Source: Eubacteriaceae bacterium
GTDB lineage: Bacteria; Bacillota; Clostridia; Eubacteriales; Anaerofustaceae
DNA: 20,595 nucleotides
Assembly: GCA_017613995.1 (NCBI GenBank)
Contig: JAGACT010000189.1
Location: forward strand, 1 to 20,595
Direction of reading: 5' to 3'
Below, piece by piece: positions 7,590 to 13,697 of this stretch; positions within the stretch are counted from its first letter, which is position 1, and every line of letters starts with the position of its first letter. The translations under genes were made by a program, and so were the position numbers. The notes beneath the pieces are model-generated. The model was not told the DNA's origin. It did not search any database and saw only the letters and a program-made list of their open reading frames with translations.

Positions 7590-8299
7590 AGATAGAAGTA
7601 TTATATCCCGAAGTATGCTGTCTGTACGGGGACAAGTCCAACGCCGACTATCTGAAAAAATGCCTGCCGGAGTGCGAGATGGTGTACACGTCCCTCACCG
7701 ACGAGCCCCGTTTCGCCTTCGAACCGGTGGATCTCATTTACCTGTGTTCCATGAGCGAGCGCAGCCAGGAACTGGTGCTGGAGAGGCTCAAAAACTATAA
7801 AAATGTTCTGCGTCTCCTCATCGACGAGCAGAAATGCGTGATCCTCGCCGTGGGTAACGCCATGGAGCTTTTCGGACAGTACATCCAGAAGGAGGACGGA
7901 GAAAAGATCGAGGCCCTGGGCATCACAGATACCTACGCCGTCAGGCAGAAGCCCGACCGTTTCAACAGCCTCGGGATCCTTTCGATGGGCGACATGACGC
8001 TGGTGGGATACACCACGAGGTTCTCCCACAGCTACGGCCTTTCGAAAGAAGACGCCCTGTTCAAAGTCGTGCGGGGCAGCGGGATCAATCCCGACACCGA
8101 TCTGGAAGGCGTCAGGAAGGGCAGGTTCTTCGCCACCTACACGGTGGGGCCCCTTCTGATATCGAATCCCGACTTCACCCGCTTCATCCTTGACGAGATG
8201 GGAGCACCGGAGGCGACAGTCGCCTTCGAAAAGGAGGCCAGGGAAGCCTACGAGAAGAGGCTCGCGGGGATCCGGGCGGCAAAAGAGCTGCTGCAGTAA
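7586..8299 (+). CDS. GatD-like class I glutamine amidotransferase, catalytically degenerate
   Basis: A 237-residue protein of GatD length, start overlapping the MurT-like stop (ATGA). Fold landmarks align with S. aureus GatD: LYGDKSNADYL near the N-terminus, DLIYLCSMSERSQ (49-61) for DIFFIGGGSDREQ, and a terminal ATYTVGPLLISNP (183-195) for GTYLHGPILPKN. GatD normally strips ammonia from glutamine for MurT. Here the nucleophile elbow ICGGYQ reads AVGNAME (88-94) with no Cys; the nearest, Cys84, is off the elbow. The catalytic His position is Val187, and the glutamine-binding ENHGGRT segment reads TTRFSHSY (143-150). Glutaminase activity is therefore unlikely. It may be a structural or regulatory subunit, or the ligase may use free ammonia or another amine. 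No terminator is obvious after it. Confidence 0.8.
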   Translation: MKIEVLYPEVCCLYGDKSNADYLKKCLPECEMVYTSLTDEPRFAFEPVDLIYLCSMSERSQELVLERLKNYKNVLRLLIDEQKCVILAVGNAMELFGQYIQKEDGEKIEALGITDTYAVRQKPDRFNSLGILSMGDMTLVGYTTRFSHSYGLSKEDALFKVVRGSGINPDTDLEGVRKGRFFATYTVGPLLISNPDFTRFILDEMGAPEATVAFEKEAREAYEKRLAGIRAAKELLQ

Positions 8300-8329
8300 A
8301 AAACCATCATCCTCATGCAGACAAGTCTG

Positions 8330-8358
8330 TTGACATCAAATACTATTTATTGTAAACT
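8330..8358 (+). promoter_or_regulatory. SigA promoter of the zinc-ribbon membrane protein gene
   Basis: A perfect TTGACA (8330-8335), a 17-base spacer and TAAACT (8353-8358). It is among the strongest promoters in the window. Transcription would start near 8365, leaving a short AT-rich leader before the strong Shine-Dalgarno AAGGAGA (8379-8385). Confidence 0.8.
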
Positions 8359-8364
8359 AAATAG
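8343..8364 (+). promoter_or_regulatory. Operator-like inverted repeat overlapping the -10
   Basis: CTATTTA (8343-8349) and TAAATAG (8358-8364) are perfect 7-base inverted arms 8 bases apart. The spacer carries nearly all of the -10 box. A dyad of this size on a promoter core is typical of a dimeric repressor site. The binding protein is unknown. Confidence 0.5.
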
Positions 8365-8391
8365 AGTAATTAAATTATAAGGAGAAAACTT

Positions 8392-9288
8392 ATGTATTGC
8401 ATAAAGTGCGGCAAGCAGATACAGGACGACAGCAAGTTCTGTGAATTCTGCGGAGCTCCTCAGGACGGCGGCGTCGCCGAAGCGGTAAGCGCAACCGAGG
8501 ACGCTGTGCAGAACACCATCACCGAAGCAGAGGCAGTGATCGCCGAAGCAGCAGCAAAGGCTGACGATATCCAGGATTTCCTCGCCAGTGAAAAGGCCCC
8601 CGAGGCTCCGGATCTTTCCGGCGTCTACAAGGATGCCCAGACCGGCTACAGGCCCGACAATGCGGCAAGCCAGACATCATACCAGAGCAGCTATCAGCAG
8701 CCCCAGGCCGCTCCCTACCAGCCTGCTCAGCAGCAGGGCACCTACCAGGGCCAGGGCGGACAGGCCGCCGGCACTGCATATCAGCCCGGCTACTATCCTC
8801 CCACCCAGAAGAAGAAGACCTGGCCCGTCATCGTGATCGCCCTGGTCATCGTAGCTCTTCTGGCGGGCATCATCATCCCCAAGCTCGGCGGCGGCGGATC
8901 CACCACGATGAAGAATCCCGAGGACGTTATCGAGACCTACTTCAAGAAGGTCGAAAAGAGCGATCTCGACGGCATCATCAAGCTCATGCCCGAGAAGTGG
9001 TATGACTATCTCCACGGCAAGTATCCCACCTCCAGCGAATTCTGGAACGAGTGCGACTACTGCTACGAGAACGGCATGATGGGCTGGAAGATGAAGGACT
9101 ACGAGTACGAAGTGTACGAGGAGTTCACCAAGGACAGCATCGCGAACATCAACTCGCAGCTGGGCCTGAACTTCGATACCATCACCACCTATTCGGTCTA
9201 TGTTTACTTCACCAACGGCAACTCCGATCTGGTGTACATCGACATGGGAACGATAGACGGCAGATATTACTTCATCGAATGCTGGTAA
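8392..9288 (+). CDS. Zinc-ribbon, single-TM protein with extracytoplasmic C-terminal domain
   Basis: A 298-residue protein of unknown function. It begins with a zinc ribbon (Cys3, Cys6, Cys17, Cys20 in YCIKCG and FCEFCG), followed by an Ala/Glu-rich segment to about 80 and a Gln/Tyr/Pro-rich flexible linker (about 80-140). A KKK anchor leads into one transmembrane helix (about 144-163), then a globular domain of about 130 residues that should lie outside the membrane. That domain, with DVIETYFKKVEKSDLDGIIKLM, resembles the NTF2-like/DUF4878 style of envelope domain, a tentative assignment. Start is firm: AAGGAGA 6 bases before the ATG. Own promoter with an operator-like dyad and a strong terminator make it a single-gene regulated unit. 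A sensing or envelope-stress role is a guess. Confidence 0.8.
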   Translation: MYCIKCGKQIQDDSKFCEFCGAPQDGGVAEAVSATEDAVQNTITEAEAVIAEAAAKADDIQDFLASEKAPEAPDLSGVYKDAQTGYRPDNAASQTSYQSSYQQPQAAPYQPAQQQGTYQGQGGQAAGTAYQPGYYPPTQKKKTWPVIVIALVIVALLAGIIIPKLGGGGSTTMKNPEDVIETYFKKVEKSDLDGIIKLMPEKWYDYLHGKYPTSSEFWNECDYCYENGMMGWKMKDYEYEVYEEFTKDSIANINSQLGLNFDTITTYSVYVYFTNGNSDLVYIDMGTIDGRYYFIECW

Positions 9289-9309
9289 ACAGAAGCATAA
9301 GATAATACA

Positions 9310-9359
9310 GCCGGCAGACCACCGGTCCAATCCGGAAAGGTCTGCCGGCTTTTCTTTTT
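9310..9359 (+). terminator. Strong terminator between the zinc-ribbon gene and galE
   Basis: A perfect 11-bp stem, GCCGGCAGACC (9310-9320) with GGTCTGCCGGC (9339-9349), followed by TTTTCTTTTT. The 18-base loop holds a small internal dyad. The T-tract ends 14 bases before the galE start codon. Confidence 0.85.
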
Positions 9360-9373
9360 GAGAGGAGAGCATC

Positions 9374-10381
9374 ATGGCAGTACTGCTTACGGGCGGCACG
9401 GGATACATAGGTTCCCATACCGCAGTGGAACTCATCAACGCCGGTTACGGCGTGGTCATCGCGGACGATCTGTCCAACAGCGAAGAGAGCGTGGTGGACA
9501 GGATCCGGATGATCACCGGCACCGCTCCGGTCTTTTACCGCGCGGACGTAAAGGACAGATCGAAACTGGAGAAGATATTCGCCGAGAACGACATCGAGGC
9601 GGTGATCCATTTCGCCGGCTTCAAGGCCGTGGGGGAATCCGTCAGCGAGCCCCTCATGTATTACCGCAACAACCTGGACAGTGCCCTCAGCGTGCTGGAG
9701 ACCATGAAGGAAAGGGGATGCACCCGTTTCATCTTCAGCTCCTCCGCCACAGTCTACGGCATGCACAACCAGGTGCCCTTCCGGGAGGACATGCCCCGTT
9801 CCTCCACCAATCCCTACGGCTCCACCAAGCTCATGATAGAGATGATCATGGAGGACCTGTGCACCGCCGATCCATCCTTCTGCTGCGTGGCCCTGAGATA
9901 CTTCAATCCCGTGGGGGCCCATCCCAGCGGGCTGATCGGGGAAAAGCCCTCCGGAGTGCCCAACAACCTGACCCCCTACATACAGCAGGTGGCCAGCGGC
10001 ATACGGGAGAAGCTCTACGTGTTCGGGGACGATTACGACACCCCCGACGGCACGGGAGTAAGGGATTACATCCACGTGACGGACCTGGCGGCGGGACATC
10101 TGGCTGCCATGAAGTATTCGTCGGATTCCCGTGGCTTCACCGCGGTGAACCTGGGCACCGGCAGGGGATACAGCGTGCTGGAGATGGTGCGCGCCTTCGA
10201 GAAGGTCAACGGAGTGAAGATACCCTACGAGATCTCTCCGAGAAGGCCCGGTGACATCGCCTCCTGCTACGCCGACGTCACAAAAGCCCGGGAACTGTTC
10301 GGCTGGGAGGCCGGAAAGGGCCTGGAGGACATGCTCAGGGACGCCTGGAACTGGGAAAGGAACAGGACAGCGTCGGAATGA
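9374..10381 (+). CDS. galE: UDP-glucose 4-epimerase
   Basis: A 335-residue extended short-chain dehydrogenase of usual GalE length. It interconverts UDP-glucose and UDP-galactose in the Leloir pathway and supplies UDP-galactose for surface glycans. Seen: the NAD-binding GGTGYIGSH (7-15), Ser124 in SSSATVYG, and the catalytic pair Tyr148/Lys152 in NPYGSTK, followed by ALRYFNPVGAHPSG and the C-terminal RRPGDIASCYADVTKA, all classical for GalE. Start: GAGGAGAG lies 4 bases before the ATG. Oddly, it begins just behind a strong terminator with no promoter visible between, so expression must come from readthrough, from a promoter upstream of the hairpin, or from one I cannot recognise. galM lies about 6.5 kb away in another operon. 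Confidence 0.95.
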   Translation: MAVLLTGGTGYIGSHTAVELINAGYGVVIADDLSNSEESVVDRIRMITGTAPVFYRADVKDRSKLEKIFAENDIEAVIHFAGFKAVGESVSEPLMYYRNNLDSALSVLETMKERGCTRFIFSSSATVYGMHNQVPFREDMPRSSTNPYGSTKLMIEMIMEDLCTADPSFCCVALRYFNPVGAHPSGLIGEKPSGVPNNLTPYIQQVASGIREKLYVFGDDYDTPDGTGVRDYIHVTDLAAGHLAAMKYSSDSRGFTAVNLGTGRGYSVLEMVRAFEKVNGVKIPYEISPRRPGDIASCYADVTKARELFGWEAGKGLEDMLRDAWNWERNRTASE

Positions 10382-10392
10382 TCAGATAACAG

Positions 10393-10423
10393 AAAGAACG
10401 GACCTGGGTCCGTTCTTTTATTT
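10393..10423 (+). terminator. Bidirectional terminator between galE and degV
   Basis: AAAGAACGGACC (10393-10404) pairs with GGTCCGTTCTTT (10407-10418); the innermost pairs would open to make a workable loop. It is followed by TATTT on the plus strand and preceded by an A/G-rich segment that gives a partly T-rich tail on the minus strand. It sits between convergent galE and degV and could serve both. Confidence 0.75.
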
Positions 10424-10425
10424 CG

Positions 10426-11268
10426 CTATTTCGATACGTAAATGATGCCCAGGGTCCCGGGACCGCAGTGGCAGCATACGGTGGAGCCGGTATGGCTCAT
10501 AAGGATGTTTTTGAAGTGCCCCGTGTCCTCTATCTTGCGCCTTACCTGCTGTACCAGTTCTTCGGAGACGGAGGAGTAGGTGATGAATATTTTGTCGGGG
10601 AGCATCGAGGAGGTGTCCCTCAGCACGTCATCCGCATATCCGGCAACGCATTTTTCCAGACTTCCCTTGTACTTTTTACCGACCTTCATCACGCCGTCGG
10701 AGAGCACTATGGAGGGCTTGAGCTTCAGAAGGTTCGCTCCCATGGCCGCGGCGGAGGAGCACCTTCCCCCGGTCACCAGGTAGTCCAGGTCGTTGATGAT
10801 GAAGCTGGTGCGGATCTTTGGCACCAGTCCCCTCAGCAGGGAGAGGATCTCTCCGGGCTTGAGGCCCATGCGGATGTAGTCGGCGGCCCTCAGGGCCAGC
10901 AGACCGGCCCCGGTGGTCAGGTTCTGGGAATCCACCACGTGCACGTTGGAAAAATGGGAAGCCGCCTTCACCGCGTTGGAGTACATCGACGAAATGGCGC
11001 TGCCCAGGCATATGTAGATGACATGGTCGTAATCGGAGGCGAACTTCTCAAACTCCGCGATGTAGTCATATTCGGAAAGGGCCGACGTGGTGCACAGCCT
11101 GTGCTCTTCCTCATAGTATGAGAAGATGTCGTCCCTGGTTATGTCCACGTCGTCGCGGAAGATCTCGTTGCCCTTGATGATGACGATGGGGATCACGTGT
11201 ATGTCGTTCTCGGCAGCCAGATCCGCCGGCAGGTCGCAGGCGCTGTCCGCCAGAAGCTTTATTTTCAT
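10426..11268 (-). CDS. DegV family fatty-acid-binding protein
   Basis: A 280-residue protein of standard DegV length. It starts MKIKLLADSACDLP, the DegV N-terminal signature, with CTTSALSEYDY, YICLGSAISSMYSNA and LVTGGRCSSAAAMGANLL following in the usual order. DegV/FakB proteins bind a single fatty acid and present it to the FakA kinase for entry into phospholipid synthesis. Whether this copy is a true FakB cannot be told, because no fakA is in the window. The Shine-Dalgarno is weak (GGGA). It has its own promoter upstream and a 5'-terminal hairpin in the leader. It lies 130 bases downstream of topA on the same strand and might also receive readthrough from it. Confidence 0.92.
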   Translation of the reverse strand: MKIKLLADSACDLPADLAAENDIHVIPIVIIKGNEIFRDDVDITRDDIFSYYEEEHRLCTTSALSEYDYIAEFEKFASDYDHVIYICLGSAISSMYSNAVKAASHFSNVHVVDSQNLTTGAGLLALRAADYIRMGLKPGEILSLLRGLVPKIRTSFIINDLDYLVTGGRCSSAAAMGANLLKLKPSIVLSDGVMKVGKKYKGSLEKCVAGYADDVLRDTSSMLPDKIFITYSSVSEELVQQVRRKIEDTGHFKNILMSHTGSTVCCHCGPGTLGIIYVSK

Positions 11269-11290
11269 TTTTCTGTCCCGGAAAAAGATA

Positions 11291-11315
11291 TCACAGTCCG
11301 GGGTACGGACCGTGA
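11291..11315 (-). promoter_or_regulatory. Stem-loop at the 5' end of the degV leader
   Basis: In minus-strand RNA, UCACGGUCCG and CGGACUGUGA (arms 11315-11306 and 11300-11291) form a 10-bp stem with one G-U pair and a 5-base loop. The G-U is an A/C mismatch on the other strand, so the full helix forms only in the degV transcript. UAUCUUUUU follows, which makes it somewhat terminator-like. Confidence 0.5.
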
Positions 11316-11319
11316 TTCA

Positions 11320-11348
11320 ATTGTGCCATAAAGCGCAGGATATTTCAA
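11320..11348 (-). promoter_or_regulatory. Putative degV promoter
   Basis: On the minus strand, TTGAAA (11348-11343), a 17-base spacer and CACAAT (11325-11320) preceded by TGG, an extended -10. Transcription would start near 11313, so the leader is about 45 bases and begins with the hairpin at 11291-11315. Confidence 0.6.
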
Positions 11349-11398
11349 TGCTTTGGGCAAAATGTATTAAGATAATATAAAGACTGCCGGGCTTTCCG

Positions 11399-13444
11399 TC
11401 AGCTTTCCCGGTAGCCGCAGTCCTTGGAGGCGCAGTAGAGCTTTCCGGACTTGGCCACGTACAGTATCTCCCCGCAGCGGGGGCAGGTCTTTTCGGATGG
11501 CTTGTTCCAGGAAGCGAAATCGCAGTCCGGATAGGATTTGCAGCCGTAGAAGGTACGGCCCTTCTTGGTCTTTCTGACCACTATCTCCGAGCCGCACTTG
11601 GGGCATCTGGCGTCCACCTTTTCCACCAGGGGCTTGGTGAAGCGGCAGTCCGGGAATCCCGGGCATGCCAGGAACTTGCCGAAGCGGCCCGTCTTGATGA
11701 TAAGGTTGCGGCCGCATACCTCGCACTTTTCGTCGGTCTCCACCTCGGGAAGCTTTACGCGCTGGATGTTCTCGCTCTGCTCCAGCTCGCTCTTCAGATC
11801 CTCGTAGAAGTCCCTGACGACCTCCACCCAGTTCTGGCGGCCTCCCGCCACCTCGTCCAGCTTCTGCTCCATTTCGGCGGTGAATCCCACGTCCACGATG
11901 TCGGTGAAGTTCTCCTTCATGAGCTTTATGACCGCTTCCCCGAGATCGGTGGGAACGAACTTCTTGTCCTCCATCTCCACGTAGTTGCGCTGCTGTATGG
12001 TGGAAATGGTGGGGGAGTAGGTGCTGGGGCGTCCGATGCCCAGTTCCTCCAGGGCCTTCACCAGGGTGGCCTCGGTGTAGCGGGGAGGCGGCTGGGTGAA
12101 CTTCTGCTCCGTGACGACCTTTACCAGATCCAGTACTTCGTCTTTGGCAAGCTCCGGCAGCATGTTCTCCTGCTTCTCCTCGTCAGCGTCGTAGACCCTC
12201 ATGAAGCCTGGGAACACCAGCCTGGAACCGCTGGCTCTGAAAAGGCAGCGGCCCGCAGAGATGTCCGCGGAGACGGTATCGTATACGGCGTCGGCCATCT
12301 GGGACGCCACGAAACGCTTGTAGATGAGGCTGTACAGGGAATACTGCTCCCTGGTGAGGGAGGACTTGACGGCCTCGGGCTCCAGGGCCAGGTTGGCGGG
12401 CCTTATGGCCTCATGGGCGTCCTGGACGTTGCCCTTCTTTCCGTAGACGTTGGACTGATAGTATTCCTTCCCGAACCTTTCGGTGATGTACTGCTTCGCT
12501 GCGGCTCTCGCCTCGTCGGCGACCCTGACGGAGTCCGTCCTGATGTAGGTGATCAGGCCGATGTTGCCCTGTCCGGCTATCTCCAGTCCCTCGTAGAGCT
12601 GCTGGGCGATGAGCATGGTCTTCTTGGTGGTGAAGCCCAGCTTCCTGTTGGCGTCCTGCTGCAGCACGCTGGTGGTGAAGGGGGCCGCGGGGTGCCTTTT
12701 CCTTCTGGCGGTGGAGACGCTCTTTACCGTATAGGTCTCCTTCTCCAGTTCATCCTTCAGCTCCGTTGCGTCCTTTTCGCATCTGAGGTCGGCCTTCTTC
12801 GAGCCGATCTTCATGAGCTTAGCTTCAAAGGCGGTGGGATCGTCCTTTTTGGTGAGTATCACCGAAAGGGGCCAGTATTCCTCCGGAACGAAGGCGCGGA
12901 TCTCCTCCTCCCTGTCCACGATGATCCTGGTGGCGGCGGACTGCACCCTGCCGGCGGACAGGCCTCTCATGATCTTTTTCCACAGCACCGGGCTTATCTG
13001 ATATCCCACCAGGCGGTCCAGCACCCTCCTGGCCTGCTGGGCGTCCACCAGATCCATGTCGATGCACCTCTTGTGCTCCATGGCGCTCTTGATGGCGCCG
13101 GGGGTTATCTCATGGAACTCGATGCGGTTGGTGCCCCTGGGATCCAGTCCCAGGTAGTTCGCCAGATGCCAGCTTATGACCTCTCCCTCGCGGTCGGGGT
13201 CGGTGGCGAGGATGACCTCGTCCTTCCCCTTCATTTTGCTCTTGATCTCCTTGAGGATAGGGGCCTTGCCCTTGAGGGTGATGTACTGGGGGGCGAAGTC
13301 GTTTTCGATGTCTATGCCCAGCTTCGACGCGGGCAGGTCGATCACGTGTCCCATGGTGGCGATGACCTCGCAGTCGCCGGGAAGATATTTGCCTATAGTT
13401 TTCGCCTTTGCGGGCGACTCCACGATAACAAGTCTCTTGTCCAT
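11399..13444 (-). CDS. topA: DNA topoisomerase I (type IA)
   Basis: A 681-residue protein of usual Gram-positive TopA length; it relaxes negatively supercoiled DNA. Domains: Toprim at about 1-115 with VESPAKAKTIGKYL and the metal-binding DPDREGE (82-88); a central type IA fold with catalytic Tyr300 in GLITYIRTDS; and three C-terminal zinc ribbons (about residues 575-680) built on CEVCG, CPKCG and CPRCG. All key residues seen are intact. The start has a strong GGAGGAG just upstream. The leader is about 100 bases long and holds several hairpins, one of which abuts the ribosome binding site. It is divergent from obg. Confidence 0.97.
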   Translation of the reverse strand: MDKRLVIVESPAKAKTIGKYLPGDCEVIATMGHVIDLPASKLGIDIENDFAPQYITLKGKAPILKEIKSKMKGKDEVILATDPDREGEVISWHLANYLGLDPRGTNRIEFHEITPGAIKSAMEHKRCIDMDLVDAQQARRVLDRLVGYQISPVLWKKIMRGLSAGRVQSAATRIIVDREEEIRAFVPEEYWPLSVILTKKDDPTAFEAKLMKIGSKKADLRCEKDATELKDELEKETYTVKSVSTARRKRHPAAPFTTSVLQQDANRKLGFTTKKTMLIAQQLYEGLEIAGQGNIGLITYIRTDSVRVADEARAAAKQYITERFGKEYYQSNVYGKKGNVQDAHEAIRPANLALEPEAVKSSLTREQYSLYSLIYKRFVASQMADAVYDTVSADISAGRCLFRASGSRLVFPGFMRVYDADEEKQENMLPELAKDEVLDLVKVVTEQKFTQPPPRYTEATLVKALEELGIGRPSTYSPTISTIQQRNYVEMEDKKFVPTDLGEAVIKLMKENFTDIVDVGFTAEMEQKLDEVAGGRQNWVEVVRDFYEDLKSELEQSENIQRVKLPEVETDEKCEVCGRNLIIKTGRFGKFLACPGFPDCRFTKPLVEKVDARCPKCGSEIVVRKTKKGRTFYGCKSYPDCDFASWNKPSEKTCPRCGEILYVAKSGKLYCASKDCGYRES

Positions 13445-13454
13445 TTCTCCTCCG

Positions 13455-13471
13455 GCGGGGAAACTCCCCGC
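13455..13471 (-). promoter_or_regulatory. Hairpin abutting the topA ribosome binding site
   Basis: A perfect 7-bp stem GCGGGGA/TCCCCGC with a 3-base loop ends one base before the Shine-Dalgarno GGAGGAG (13453-13447 on the minus strand). It could position or limit ribosome access. No T-run follows, so it is not a terminator. Confidence 0.45.
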
Positions 13472-13528
13472 TAGTCATATATATATCCCTGCCGGAAAGC
13501 TATTCCTTCGGGAAACTGCGTCTTTTCC

Positions 13529-13543
13529 GCCGCCTGTCGCGGC
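13529..13543 (-). promoter_or_regulatory. Small stem-loop at the 5' end of the topA transcript
   Basis: GCCGC and GCGGC pair around a 5-base loop, starting about 2 bases into the predicted topA transcript. It could be a 5'-stabilising hairpin. The short stem makes this tentative. Confidence 0.3.
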
Positions 13544-13551
13544 CAATCATT

Positions 13552-13580
13552 AATATATCTGCTTTTATTCCTCCGTTCAA
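13552..13580 (-). promoter_or_regulatory. SigA promoter of topA
   Basis: On the minus strand, TTGAAC (13580-13575), 17 bases, and TATATT (13557-13552). Transcription would start near 13545 and produce a leader of about 100 bases. Confidence 0.75.
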
Positions 13581-13640
13581 TAGTTTTTTTGAAAAATTGT
13601 CCGGCAGACCCCCGGCGGCGGCGCTTAATGGACATTACGA

Positions 13641-13669
13641 TTGAAAGGACGCGGGCTGTGTGCTAAAAT
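13641..13669 (+). promoter_or_regulatory. SigA promoter of the obg operon
   Basis: TTGAAA (13641-13646), 17 bases, and TAAAAT (13664-13669) preceded by TGC, an extended -10. Transcription would start near 13676. It is the only clear promoter for the seven genes ending at 19930. Confidence 0.8.
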
Positions 13670-13697
13670 TAGAAAAAAGAAATCCGGGATGGTTATT

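Noticed and set aside
8318..8329. Short palindrome CAGAC-AA-GTCTG next to the -35 of the zinc-ribbon gene
   Set aside because: Five-base arms are expected often by chance; the larger dyad over the -10 is the stronger operator candidate.
12413..13474. A 353-codon plus-strand frame opposite topA
   Set aside because: The protein is typical antisense shadow (rich in Gly, Leu, Val, His) with no family motif, while topA on the other strand is intact.
13641..13697. Extended N-terminus of Obg from a TTG at 13641
   Set aside because: That TTG is the first half of the -35 box, and the added residues (KGRGLCAKIRKKKSG) are foreign to Obg, which starts M-F-V-D-x-V.
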